DNA from: Zobellia uliginosa
GTDB taxonomy: Bacteria; Bacteroidota; Bacteroidia; Flavobacteriales; Flavobacteriaceae
Reading direction: 5' to 3'
Assembly (NCBI RefSeq): GCF_900156625.1
Contig: NZ_FTOB01000003.1
Coordinates: 744,001 to 808,000 of the forward strand
Length of the DNA: 64,000 nt
This document shows, piece by piece, positions 24,675 to 33,135 of this stretch; the first letter of the stretch is position 1; each line of letters begins with the position of its first letter. Below the pieces are notes generated by a model, which saw only the letters and a program-made list of their open reading frames with translations, did no database searches and had not been told where the DNA came from. A program made the position numbers and the translations under genes.

Positions 24675-25046
24675 TTAAACTAGCGTACTCATGATTTTTG
24701 TATAACTTATATTTGAAGCATCACCTAAACAGAATTTTCCATGTACCCATCGTAGGGTGTTATAATCGTTTTGCCCTAACCAAAGTTCACCGTCTTCCCA
24801 CCATTCAAAAATACTATCATCAGTACAGGAATGAAATTCTAAAACGGCTTCATATCTAAAATTATTAGCTACAGTATATAGATCTAGTAATTCGTTAATA
24901 ATCATTTTATTAACTCCAAAAGCAATTGCGCGATATTTGAGAGCTTCTAACTCTTTTTGTGTAGCTGGAATCAAGGCGCTTCTGTGTTTTTTAGGAAGTG
25001 TGTGCAACAATGCCTTTATTTCATCTTGGTTGTTAGTCGTTTTCAT
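24675..25046 (-). CDS. SUKH-like protein, probably shortened by a stop codon
   Basis: A 123-residue protein with a SUKH/SMI1-like core: LDLYTVANNFRYEAVLEFHSCTDDSIFEWWEDGELWLGQNDYNTLRWVHGKFCLGDA. After the stop at 24675-24677 the same frame stays open and reads HSYKDPNIKNIVDHLLSEL before a second stop at 24612. That segment looks like the natural C-terminus, so a nonsense mutation may have removed about 20 residues. The start overlaps the preceding gene by 14 nt. Last gene of unit e. Confidence 0.65.
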   Translation of the reverse strand: MKTTNNQDEIKALLHTLPKKHRSALIPATQKELEALKYRAIAFGVNKMIINELLDLYTVANNFRYEAVLEFHSCTDDSIFEWWEDGELWLGQNDYNTLRWVHGKFCLGDASNISYTKIMSTLV

Positions 25047-25521
25047 AACTCATGTGTTCGCCAAAAGTGTCAGCACAGGGTTTTAACCATTGCTGCATTT
25101 TAGAGTTCTTTTTTAAATACTGTTTTGGTTCTATTCCTATTGTGCTTATATCAATATGGCGTATAAATTTTACATCGAGTGCTGATTCTAAAGCAGGGAT
25201 TATAAGCGGAAATTTAGTATAAGATGCTAGTTTTGGCCACGGTATTAGTCTGCGATATTTAAGCTGTTGTGATTCTACCGTTAGTCCACTTTGTCGCCAT
25301 TGCGCTATAAAAAGTCGGTCTTTTCGTTCTAGTTGTGCTATCCAATCTCCTGTAATGCGCATGCTTAATGTAAGTTTTAAATCTTCAGGTTTTAATTGGT
25401 TACGGCTGTAAAGCCAATGTTCTATATTTACCGTGCTCATGGTGAGTGTCATGCCCCAATATTCCTTACTGTATTTAAGGTTTAAGGATGAAAGCCAGTT
25501 TTTTAAAGATTCTTTATTCAT
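25033..25521 (-). CDS. Hypothetical protein
   Basis: A 162-residue soluble protein, no signal peptide. Tryptophan-rich and basic (WLSSLNLKYSKEYWGMTLTMS; MRITGDWIAQLERKDRLFIAQWRQSG). It overlaps the lipoprotein gene upstream by 8 nt and the SUKH-like gene downstream by 14 nt, so it is translationally coupled to both. I do not recognise a family; position beside a SUKH-like gene suggests a related cytoplasmic role. Confidence 0.6.
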   Translation of the reverse strand: MNKESLKNWLSSLNLKYSKEYWGMTLTMSTVNIEHWLYSRNQLKPEDLKLTLSMRITGDWIAQLERKDRLFIAQWRQSGLTVESQQLKYRRLIPWPKLASYTKFPLIIPALESALDVKFIRHIDISTIGIEPKQYLKKNSKMQQWLKPCADTFGEHMSYEND

Positions 25522-25900
25522 TAGTTCTATAGTTTATTTTTTTCTTTAAATATATGGTGTCAAGATTACGGGAAGCACCTTTTTTAGTGCCGCCACCTCG
25601 GGGATTGATAAATGAAATATAGGTGGTTTTATAGCCTTCTTTTTTTACAGGGATGTTATATGCAATAGGAGGAGCTTCCATAATGAATAATTCTGAAAGT
25701 AAAAATTGGTTGTAGCGTTTTTCTGGAAGATAAAAATACCCACTACTATCGGTTGTTGTTTCCCCAATGGAACAATTTACAATAGGGTGTTTTTGGATAT
25801 TGACTACGGTTCCATAGAGTGCATGTTGTTCTAATCTAGATATGCAACTAGAGAGTGTTACTAAAAGTACGGCTATGGTGATTGTTTTGTTGCTAGTCAT
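25514..25900 (-). CDS. Lipoprotein with carboxypeptidase-regulatory-like beta domain
   Basis: A 128-residue lipoprotein (signal peptide TIAVLLVTLSSC, Cys19). The mature part is a small transthyretin-like domain: ALYGTVVNIQKHPIVNCSIGETTTDSSGYFYLPE, then IPVKKEGYKTTYISF. This G-x-V-x-D-x-x-G-x-P-I...T-D-x-x-G-x-F pattern is common in Bacteroidetes envelope proteins, often as a binding or scaffold module. It overlaps the following gene by 8 nt; 37 nt separate it from the gene upstream. Confidence 0.68.
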   Translation of the reverse strand: MTSNKTITIAVLLVTLSSCISRLEQHALYGTVVNIQKHPIVNCSIGETTTDSSGYFYLPEKRYNQFLLSELFIMEAPPIAYNIPVKKEGYKTTYISFINPRGGGTKKGASRNLDTIYLKKKINYRTNE

Positions 25901-25937
25901 TTGTCACAGTTGTTATTTTCGAGGGTTCTAATCACTA

Positions 25938-26639
25938 TTATCTAAAAATACCTTTATCAGCCTCTATATAGTTGCATATTTTTTCAAAGTTTGGCCACTG
26001 TTGCACTTTACCCTCATTATCCGTCATGCTTTCTATCAATTCGGGTTGAATGACCTCCGAATAGGGAAAGGCCTTTTGGTCTTGCCAATGGCAGTTTTTG
26101 TCCACTTTATATTCGGGTATTTCAAATCCCCAATAATCATGGGTAAGCAACAAATGGGCGAATTGTTTTTGGGCCCTTATGCGCCCGTGATTGTAGTGGG
26201 CTATAAAGCTATTGGCTACGTGAATGGTTTTGGCTACATAAATGTCGCTACCGGAACAAATGAAATTTTCCACCTCTAGGTTTCCCATTACGACCAAGGA
26301 AGTGTTGATATCTATTTCTGCATCTATGATCAAATGGTCTACGCTAAGGTTACCCTTGACCACCATGCTGTTTTCCGAAATAGAAGACAGGTCCAGTTGC
26401 TCTAAATTCAGATCGTGATCGTAATAGAGTGCCGTGGGTTCGGGCACTTGAAACGCTTGCTCACTTGTGGGCATTGTTTCTAGGTATGCCTCGGGAAGCA
26501 AGCCCTTCAATTCACCGAGCATATCTTCTTGCTCCTTTTTTGCTTTAGGGCTATTGCTGTATTTGTACTCTTCAATTAACCTGAGTGTGGGGAAGTCGGG
26601 AATCTCCTCCGATAGTTTTATAAGGCTCTTTGTTGTCAT
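25938..26639 (-). CDS. Beta-helix/polymer-forming-like cytoplasmic protein
   Basis: A 233-residue protein. The central part repeats short strands with V-x-G-N-L turns (ENSMVVKGNLSVDHLIIDAEIDINTSLVVMGNLEVENFICSGSDIYVAKTIHVANSFIAHYNHGRIRA), the look of a right-handed beta-helix as in bactofilins. Acidic helical tails flank it. No signal peptide. Second gene of unit e, 32 nt after the LRR lipoprotein. Confidence 0.62.
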   Translation of the reverse strand: MTTKSLIKLSEEIPDFPTLRLIEEYKYSNSPKAKKEQEDMLGELKGLLPEAYLETMPTSEQAFQVPEPTALYYDHDLNLEQLDLSSISENSMVVKGNLSVDHLIIDAEIDINTSLVVMGNLEVENFICSGSDIYVAKTIHVANSFIAHYNHGRIRAQKQFAHLLLTHDYWGFEIPEYKVDKNCHWQDQKAFPYSEVIQPELIESMTDNEGKVQQWPNFEKICNYIEADKGIFR

Positions 26640-26671
26640 GGGCGGTATGGGGTATACGTTTTTCGATTCGT

Positions 26672-27412
26672 TTAATTAGAGCAGTTACCATCGATTATAT
26701 CCTGTAAGATGGGATTGTATGCGTTCCCTTGGGTAATAAAACTAATGGTTTCGACATTTTCGGCAAGGCAATTGCCCAAGGCACAAAAGTCGCTTAAATT
26801 GGAATTGAGATATATTTTGATTTCAGAACTATGGGAAAGGCCTTCAAGGGCACTAATATCCGTTAGGCTGTTATTGTTCGTGAGTAAGAGCTCTTGGACT
26901 TTATTTAAGCTGTTGAATCCCTCTAAATTCCCCAGCGCAGGGTTGTTCATTACAGACAGTTGTACACCCACCGTTTCTAAATTTAACAGACCTGATAGGT
27001 CATTAAGAGTGGGGTTATCGTTAATGTTTAAAGCTTCCGAAAGTTCGGTTAAATTTTCAAGTCCGTTTAAAGAGGTCAACTCGGGGTTATTGCTAATTTG
27101 CAAATTATTTAGGCTTGCAATGCGCTCCAATCCCTCAAGGGAGGTCAACACATCGTTATAACTGATAAGGATGCTGCCCTCTACTTCTTTTAGATGGGCC
27201 AATGCGCTTAAATCTTCAACATTTTCCGTATAATGAACGACCAGATTACCACCTATTGTTTTGTAATTCTGTATGCTGGGGTCATCCAAATCCGCTTGGG
27301 AACGAATCTCCAAATCCCCGTCTAAAAAGGTGCTTTCAGCAGTGGTATCATCGTCCGTATTACAAGAAAGGAAAGTGAAAATGGTTACCAGTAAAAGTCG
27401 GGACTTTGTCAT
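26672..27412 (-). CDS. Leucine-rich-repeat lipoprotein (receptor L-domain-like)
   Basis: A lipoprotein of about 246 residues: MTKSRLLLVTIFTFLSC with the lipid Cys at 17. The mature protein has irregular leucine-rich repeats of about 23 residues (EGLERIASLNNLQISNNPEL, SLNGLENLTELSEALNINDN, DLSGLLNLETVGVQLSVMNN) typical of Bacteroidetes surface binding proteins, and a C-terminal capping segment with Cys pairs. I start it at 27412; the longer frame to 27460 would run into the -7 element of its promoter. First gene of unit e. Confidence 0.8.
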   Translation of the reverse strand: MTKSRLLLVTIFTFLSCNTDDDTTAESTFLDGDLEIRSQADLDDPSIQNYKTIGGNLVVHYTENVEDLSALAHLKEVEGSILISYNDVLTSLEGLERIASLNNLQISNNPELTSLNGLENLTELSEALNINDNPTLNDLSGLLNLETVGVQLSVMNNPALGNLEGFNSLNKVQELLLTNNNSLTDISALEGLSHSSEIKIYLNSNLSDFCALGNCLAENVETISFITQGNAYNPILQDIIDGNCSN

Positions 27413-27433
27413 TTTTATGGTTTTTGGTTTTTT

Positions 27434-27479
27434 CAAAAGTAATGTGGCCGTATGGCGCAAAGCTCCCTGAAAACAGGGA
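27434..27479 (-). promoter_or_regulatory. Regulon box e and promoter of the LRR unit
   Basis: Perfect copy of the consensus, TCCCTGAAAACAGGGA at 27464-27479. On the minus strand TACTTTTG (27441-27434) begins after exactly 22 nt. The leader to ATG 27412 is about 20 nt. Confidence 0.85.
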
Positions 27480-27523
27480 TATTGCTTTTTTGGGCAATGC
27501 CCGATGCCATGACGCTTTGCGGA

Positions 27524-30202
27524 CTATCGATTATCGAATAAATCAATTTGTAAAAGATCACTTCCCCTTACTTTTAAATCATAGCCCAGTCTATAAGACA
27601 AAATACGTTCGCCATAATCTTTGTACAGTTTTGGAACAATCTCGGCACCAAATAAAAGTTCCTGATTTTCGTTGTAGGCTTTTAAGGTAACGGTACCGTT
27701 CTGTTTACTTAATTGGGCATATTTCTCCGAAGGAAACCTACGGGAGGTTTTTAGCCAAACGGTGCCCTCTTGCAACTCACCATTATTGAAAACGGCTTTG
27801 TACTTGGGCTTGTTGTTGCTATACTGCACCACTTCGCCCTGCAATTCGCGGTATGCCTCAGTGTAGGTAAGCAGGCGTTTACCCTCTAGATCAAAAACCT
27901 CTTTCTTTTGGGTGTGTTCATTGAGATAGGTGGTAACGGTTTTAATGTTTTGGTAATTGTTTTGAAACTTAATTTCGGTCAGCCTGGTGTCTTTAACGAT
28001 GCTTCCGTCTTTATATATTTTTTCGTTGCCATACGAGTCGACCAAAACACCGTCGTAGGGCTCGTTGTTTTTATATAGCAGACGATAGGTTTTACCGGTA
28101 TTTTTATCGTAAGATGTGGCATAGCCTTCGCGTTTGCCATCCTTATACAAGACTTTCGATATCTCCTTTCCGGTTTTGTCATATGTAATGGTATAGCCAT
28201 CTTTTACACCATTTTTGTAGTTCTTCTCTAAGGTCTTGGTATTCTTTGCCTCGTAGGATGTACGGATGCCCGTCCATTTTATAAAGGTACCGTGCTTTTT
28301 ATCGTTGAGATACTGTCCTTCTTCCTTAATGGTTGTTCCATTCCCGGCGTAACGTATATACTTCCCGTGTCTTTTTCCCTCTTTAACCTCGTATTTTCTA
28401 TAGCTGTTCTTGTCGTACACTACACCAGACCACGGTTTTCCGTTTTTAAAAACAGCCTTGCCGATCAGGGTGCCTTGTTCAGAGTAAAATGCCGATTCGC
28501 CATTGGCATTGATAACTTCGCGAAGCACGTTCTTATGGCCTTTTATGCTCCTGTCATACTCCATCCGGTAGTCTTTACGGCTTACGAGTTCGCCATTTTT
28601 TTGGGTGGATATTTCCTTAATCGCATCGGATTGGGAATGATACTCATAAAAAGTACCTGTCTGGGTCGTATAATCGAACTCTGAAATTTGTTCGCCTTTT
28701 TCGTTGAAGAAGACACCCTTTTCCTTCTCTTCGGTTTCCGGATTATAGAATAGCTCGGATCGTTTGTTTCCGTTGCTAAAATAGAAGGTGTGCTTTATGG
28801 GTTTTTCCTTTTCATTGTATATAATGTCTTGCCTGAAGCAATTGTCATCCCTATAATTAAATAAGGTTTTTTTGGTCTTTTTGTAGTTGTTGAAGGTGGT
28901 CTTCTCCTCGATTCTGTTTTTATGGTCGTGGAACAACATGGTCCCTTCCACGGGAATCGGGCGATATGACCCATTCTCCAGTTTGTCTGGAACCCCCATA
29001 TCTTTGCTAGTGGCTACCTTTAATGTTGCAATCGGTTTTCCTATGGTATCGTAGTATGTGATGATAGAGTCTTTTAATGCGGCAAATGTCTTTTTGGAAT
29101 TAAGGTAAGGATAAAGGGCTTTTGTAATAATGCTGTTTTTATAGGAGACAATTTGGTTCCTATCATTTCGAAGTGTACCATTTAACACCCCGTTTTTTTG
29201 GGTAAACTCCCCTAGTTTTTTACCATCATCGGTATAGGAGACGGTTTTTACAATTTTATTATGGTCGTAAAATCGCTCACGTATGAGAATGGAGTACGTA
29301 TTGAAATCTTTACTATTGACCAGGTTCTCGGCCTCGTAAGTTTCAATTCTTTTAACGGTTCTTTCGTCGGTGTAAAATTTAAAGAGCTTACCGTGGTATA
29401 TCGATAATTGATCAAGTTCGCCCTTATACTGCAAGGTCCCTATCACTTTGCCCTTTTCGTCAAAGTAGGTCTTCATTTTTTGTATAGTATCAAAACTACT
29501 ACGTTGTTGTCCGTTGGGGTAATAGGCGTAAGCATACCATTCAAAGCCATCTTTGATTCTCGCAATTCGCTTAGGGCGCATGGGCATCTTGTAATAGCTT
29601 ACCGAGGTGCCGTAGTCATTGCCAAAGTCCAATGCATGGTAGGTACCCAATAACTTTCCTTCGGTATCATAGAACAGCTTTTTGTAAACGCTGCCCTGCT
29701 TATAGAAATATTCCTCGCGGGCACCCTTTTTGTCGGTATCGTAAATAATTTCCTTTATTGGGGAATTGTCCTTGTAGGCAACTTCCCGTATATGGTAGAT
29801 GCAATTTTCTTTTGGTGTTTCTTTGGTTTCGGGGATGTCTTTTTTATGGGTATTCTTTTTACATGTATCGTACTTATAGTAAGTACATAGGCCGTTTAAT
29901 TTATTGTTTGTATAAGTTTCGGTTTGCATTGCTTTACCATCCCTACGGTACCAAGTGGCCTTTCCTTCGAGGATCACGCTGTCCTTAAATTTGGAAAGAC
30001 CGGTCATTTGCAGGGTACCGTTCAGGTAATAGTCGTTAATGCGATAAAGGCTAGAGGTTTCCTTCTTAACCGGCGGCCTGTAATAATGTGCGTTGTCTTT
30101 GGTGGTTTTGTTCCAATTATGGTCAAACCATAGGGTGTCTTGTTGGGCCAAAGCGTTTATGGAAAAAGACGCTATTAAAAGAAGCGTTGTATATAATTTC
30201 AT
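27524..30202 (-). CDS. Giant secreted MORN/YwqK-repeat protein
   Basis: An 892-residue protein with signal peptide MKLYTTLLLIASFSINALAQ. The first part (QDTLWFDHNWNKTTKDNAHYYRP) is shared with the protein at 39072. Most of the rest is some 20 or more MORN_2/YwqK-type repeats of about 22-25 residues: Y-x-x-G-x-x-x-G-x-x-x-x-Y-x-x-x-G-K-x-I/L (for example NYKNGVKDGYTITYDKTGKE; LYKDGKREGYATSYDKNTGK). Such repeats form extended beta structures; in YwqK-type proteins they are annotated as antitoxins without firm proof. Last gene of unit f, 27 nt after the gene at 30230. Confidence 0.8.
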   Translation of the reverse strand: MKLYTTLLLIASFSINALAQQDTLWFDHNWNKTTKDNAHYYRPPVKKETSSLYRINDYYLNGTLQMTGLSKFKDSVILEGKATWYRRDGKAMQTETYTNNKLNGLCTYYKYDTCKKNTHKKDIPETKETPKENCIYHIREVAYKDNSPIKEIIYDTDKKGAREEYFYKQGSVYKKLFYDTEGKLLGTYHALDFGNDYGTSVSYYKMPMRPKRIARIKDGFEWYAYAYYPNGQQRSSFDTIQKMKTYFDEKGKVIGTLQYKGELDQLSIYHGKLFKFYTDERTVKRIETYEAENLVNSKDFNTYSILIRERFYDHNKIVKTVSYTDDGKKLGEFTQKNGVLNGTLRNDRNQIVSYKNSIITKALYPYLNSKKTFAALKDSIITYYDTIGKPIATLKVATSKDMGVPDKLENGSYRPIPVEGTMLFHDHKNRIEEKTTFNNYKKTKKTLFNYRDDNCFRQDIIYNEKEKPIKHTFYFSNGNKRSELFYNPETEEKEKGVFFNEKGEQISEFDYTTQTGTFYEYHSQSDAIKEISTQKNGELVSRKDYRMEYDRSIKGHKNVLREVINANGESAFYSEQGTLIGKAVFKNGKPWSGVVYDKNSYRKYEVKEGKRHGKYIRYAGNGTTIKEEGQYLNDKKHGTFIKWTGIRTSYEAKNTKTLEKNYKNGVKDGYTITYDKTGKEISKVLYKDGKREGYATSYDKNTGKTYRLLYKNNEPYDGVLVDSYGNEKIYKDGSIVKDTRLTEIKFQNNYQNIKTVTTYLNEHTQKKEVFDLEGKRLLTYTEAYRELQGEVVQYSNNKPKYKAVFNNGELQEGTVWLKTSRRFPSEKYAQLSKQNGTVTLKAYNENQELLFGAEIVPKLYKDYGERILSYRLGYDLKVRGSDLLQIDLFDNR

Positions 30203-30229
30203 GGAGTTGGTATTAATGGTATTCGTTTT

Positions 30230-30931
30230 TTATAAACTATCATCTGGGTATAGGGCATCGTACAGTTCGTTAAAGAGGTGTACGGACCAAAAATAACGTT
30301 CGGGCTGATTGCCTAGAATAAGTTCCATTTCTTCATTTTCTTTAGAAAAGTAGACCAAGTAGTCTTTCTGATACGATTTATAATAAAATATATCCAGTCC
30401 TACTTTTATACCAAGCATAGGCAATATCTCCTGTTTAAGGTTTTCTTGATTTATATGGCGCACATGGTACACAAAGGGTTTTGTGGGAAAGGGGTGCTCG
30501 TCATCATAAGAAGAAGAACTAAAACGCATGTCGCTTACAATTTGACGTAATTTTTTATAGTCTATCTGTGGGAAATAAAACATTGTGTTCTCAATACTGC
30601 TCAAGGTGCGTTCCCATAGCTTCTGTAAAGGGTCATCGGGTTTTAAAAGCAGGGTGTCGTTTGTGCTGTTATTTAAAAAATAATCTCGGGTATTTAGTGG
30701 TTTTGATTTATAATGGATATAAAGTTGTTCCGGGGCTGTATCGTTCCACAAAAAAGAGCATTCTTCATCAGGGTTGTTTATTGCTATCAAGTAATTTTGT
30801 GTTTTTTTCCCAAAAAGACGTTTAAGGATATTTTTATGTTCATCTTTTTTCTCTTTAAGAATCTCTACATATTCTTCCAGATTATTGTAAAGCCAATAGG
30901 TGGTGCAGTCCTGTAACAAGTCGCTGTTCAA
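30230..30931 (-). CDS. Hypothetical protein
   Basis: A 233-residue soluble protein without signal peptide; aromatic-rich (TTYWLYNNLEEYVEILKEKK; FYYKSYQKDYLVYFSKENEEMELILGNQPERYFWSVHLFNELYDAL). No family recognised. The only start in reach is TTG at 30931, 23 nt after the upstream gene, which suggests translation dependent on that gene. Second gene of unit f. Confidence 0.58.
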   Translation of the reverse strand: MNSDLLQDCTTYWLYNNLEEYVEILKEKKDEHKNILKRLFGKKTQNYLIAINNPDEECSFLWNDTAPEQLYIHYKSKPLNTRDYFLNNSTNDTLLLKPDDPLQKLWERTLSSIENTMFYFPQIDYKKLRQIVSDMRFSSSSYDDEHPFPTKPFVYHVRHINQENLKQEILPMLGIKVGLDIFYYKSYQKDYLVYFSKENEEMELILGNQPERYFWSVHLFNELYDALYPDDSL

Positions 30932-30954
30932 TATCTTAAAAAAGTTCTTGGAAT

Positions 30955-31554
30955 TTATGTAGCGGTCTGTAAAACAAACAGGGGTTTCAGGTCTTTTTTT
31001 TCGTATAGCAAAGGGAGCAGTTCAAAAGCATCCTTTATAGGTATGCTGGGGTCTGCAATAGTATCGGAAACCTTAAAATAAGAATTGTTCAAGCATAGTT
31101 TTTGTAATTCTTTAAGGTCGTTGAATGCTACTGGCAAGAACACTAGGTTATCGCCGTCGATATCGATAATCAAAACCTTTTGTTGGTGTTTTTCAAATAG
31201 CCCATTAAGATAATTATAACGCGCTACTTCGTCGGTTTCGAGTTCTTCGTTGGTGTGGTCATAGGGAACTTCAATGTGATGGAAAAATTTATAAATGTCC
31301 AAAGCATCATACATATCAAAACAATAGTCGTTCACATATACCAACTCCAATTCGTCTAGTTTATCGATGATGAAAAGGGTGATTCTGTCTTGAGGGGTTA
31401 GTTTTTTCTCAGGATACAGCTTTTCAAAGTCAATTTTTTTTTCAAGATAAAAGACGTCTTCGAGTTCGGCTTTTAATTCGGGGTTAAAATGTGATTTAAA
31501 AAGTAGTTCACAGATGCGTGTTAATGTGTTTAACGACTGCTCTTTGAGGTTCAT
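30955..31554 (-). CDS. Hypothetical protein
   Basis: An acidic, helical cytoplasmic protein of about 199 residues (MNLKEQSLNTLTRICELLF; NDYCFDMYDALDIYKFFHHIEVPYDH; KVLIIDIDGDNLVFLPV). I do not recognise a family. I start it at ATG 31554; the frame runs to 31602 but that would cross the -7 element of its own promoter. First gene of unit f, which continues with the 30230 gene and the giant MORN protein. Confidence 0.6.
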   Translation of the reverse strand: MNLKEQSLNTLTRICELLFKSHFNPELKAELEDVFYLEKKIDFEKLYPEKKLTPQDRITLFIIDKLDELELVYVNDYCFDMYDALDIYKFFHHIEVPYDHTNEELETDEVARYNYLNGLFEKHQQKVLIIDIDGDNLVFLPVAFNDLKELQKLCLNNSYFKVSDTIADPSIPIKDAFELLPLLYEKKDLKPLFVLQTAT

Positions 31555-31581
31555 ATGAGTAGGTGTTGTTAATTTGAACCA

Positions 31582-31627
31582 CAAAAATGATATATAGGCC
31601 AAGAGGATTTATCCCTATTTTCAGGGA
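31582..31627 (-). promoter_or_regulatory. Regulon box f and promoter of the MORN unit
   Basis: Box at 31612-31627 (plus strand TCCCTATTTTCAGGGA). After 22 nt on the minus strand comes CATTTTTG (31589-31582), with TTTG in the same position as in the other copies but C instead of T at the first place. The start codon is at 31554. Confidence 0.78.
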
Positions 31628-31792
31628 AATATCAGCCTTTTATGAGGTAGATTGGCAATTGGGGCAGTATGGGATAAATCCTGGGTGCGCCCCTCATGGG
31701 GGGGGTATTGGGGGACGTTTTCATGTGATCGGTACGAGCAGTACGCCCCAGTCAGTTTGGGGATGTGTTGGAATTGGGAACGTCCCCACCCT

Positions 31793-31811
31793 GCCCCCTT
31801 CAAAGGAGGGA
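31793..31811. repeat. Intergenic CCCCCTTCAAAGGGGG-type hairpin, copy 1
   Basis: A short inverted repeat with a TTCAAAG centre (GCCCCCTTCAAAGGAGGGA). Similar hairpins occur at 51423-51440 and 53287-53306, always between genes. Not followed by a strong T-run, so a dispersed element is as likely as a terminator. Confidence 0.5.
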
Positions 31812-31837
31812 TTGTTGTGAGACCTTTTTATGTATGG

Positions 31838-33088
31838 TTAGCCAACATATTTTTTTAGTATAAGGGCAGCACAATGTCCTCCAAATCCAAAACTGTTACT
31901 CAAGGCGTAATTAATATCTTTAGATGTTTTTTTACCGAGGGATAAGTTCAGTTTTTTTGATATGTTTTCATCTACTTCGGTGGTGTTTATCGTCGGGGGA
32001 ATCAAAGCTTTTTTTACCGATAAACAAGTGGAAATGGCCTCTATAGCCCCTGTTCCCCCCAATAAATGTCCTGTCATAGATTTAGTCGCACTAATTTGAA
32101 TTTTATCGAGATTTGAATCAAATAGCCTTTCGATGGCTTTAATTTCAGACAAGTCTCCTAAACCTGTAGATGTGGCGTGCGCATTTATATAATTAATTTC
32201 TTTTGGCGTAATATTCGCTTCGCTTATTCCGTTTTGCATGGCTAAAAATCCTCCAAGTCCTTCAGGGTGTGTGCCGGTAATATGATAGGCATCTGAACTT
32301 TCCCCACCTCCAACAACTTCGGCATAAATTTTGGCATTTCTCCTTATCGCGGAATCCAAACTTTCTATGATTAAGGCTCCAGCTCCTTCACCAACAACAA
32401 AGCCATCCCTCTTTTTATCAAATGGTTTTGAGGCGGAACTATAATCTTCATTGTTGGTGGACATGGCCTTCATTGCGTTGAACCCTCCAATTGAAGCCTC
32501 TGTAATTGGAGCTTCCGAGCCACCTGCGATAATGATATCTGCCTTTCCTAATCGGATATAGTTAAAAGCTTGAATTATACTTTGAGTTGATGAAGCACAG
32601 GCCGTTACCGGACAATAGTTTACACCTCTTAATCCGTTATTGATTGAAATGGTTCCCGATAAACCATTAGAAATTATTTTGGTTATAAAAAATGGATTAA
32701 ACCGAGGGGTAAAATGGTTATTGGTATAATCGATTATTTCCTTTTCAAAAGTTTCAAAGCCACCGATTCCGCTAGAGAATATCACACCAATTCTATTCGT
32801 GTCCAATTTTGAAAATTCCAGTTCAGCATCTTTGATAGCCTCTTCTGACGCGATTAGTCCGTATTGACTAAACCTATCGAGCTTTCTAGCTTCCTTGCGG
32901 TCAAAATAGTTCAAAGCATCATAGTCCTTTATTTCACAAGCAAATTGGGTTTTGAATTTGTTCGCATCGAAACGTGTTATTTTGTTCGCCCCTGAAACCC
33001 CTTTCAATAAATTATCCCAATACTCTTTTACGTTTTTACCAATAGGCGTAATGGCTCCCAGTCCTGTTATTACTACTCTTTTCATCAT
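31838..33088 (-). CDS. Beta-ketoacyl-ACP synthase II (FabF family) paralogue
   Basis: A 416-residue condensing enzyme. The nucleophile is in VTACASSTQS (Cys164), and the two histidines in NAHATSTGLGD and KSMTGHLLGG; the glycine-rich end SNSFGFGGHCAALIL is standard. It would elongate acyl-ACP in the cytoplasm. Being single, outside a fab cluster and under its own TetR regulator (48 nt upstream, with an operator between), it is more likely an inducible paralogue adjusting fatty acid or secondary lipid synthesis than the housekeeping fabF. A start one codon later is possible. Confidence 0.88.
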   Translation of the reverse strand: MMKRVVITGLGAITPIGKNVKEYWDNLLKGVSGANKITRFDANKFKTQFACEIKDYDALNYFDRKEARKLDRFSQYGLIASEEAIKDAELEFSKLDTNRIGVIFSSGIGGFETFEKEIIDYTNNHFTPRFNPFFITKIISNGLSGTISINNGLRGVNYCPVTACASSTQSIIQAFNYIRLGKADIIIAGGSEAPITEASIGGFNAMKAMSTNNEDYSSASKPFDKKRDGFVVGEGAGALIIESLDSAIRRNAKIYAEVVGGGESSDAYHITGTHPEGLGGFLAMQNGISEANITPKEINYINAHATSTGLGDLSEIKAIERLFDSNLDKIQISATKSMTGHLLGGTGAIEAISTCLSVKKALIPPTINTTEVDENISKKLNLSLGKKTSKDINYALSNSFGFGGHCAALILKKYVG

Positions 33089-33099
33089 TGTATATTTTG

Positions 33100-33119
33100 C
33101 ATATACCGTAAGGTATATG
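33100..33119. promoter_or_regulatory. TetR operator upstream of the FabF-like gene
   Basis: Perfect 20-nt palindrome CATATACCGTAAGGTATATG in the 47-nt gap between the tetR stop and the fabF-like start. A 17-of-20 match lies at 33733-33752 before tetR. Confidence 0.75.
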
Positions 33120-33135
33120 ACGGGTTAAATTTTTT

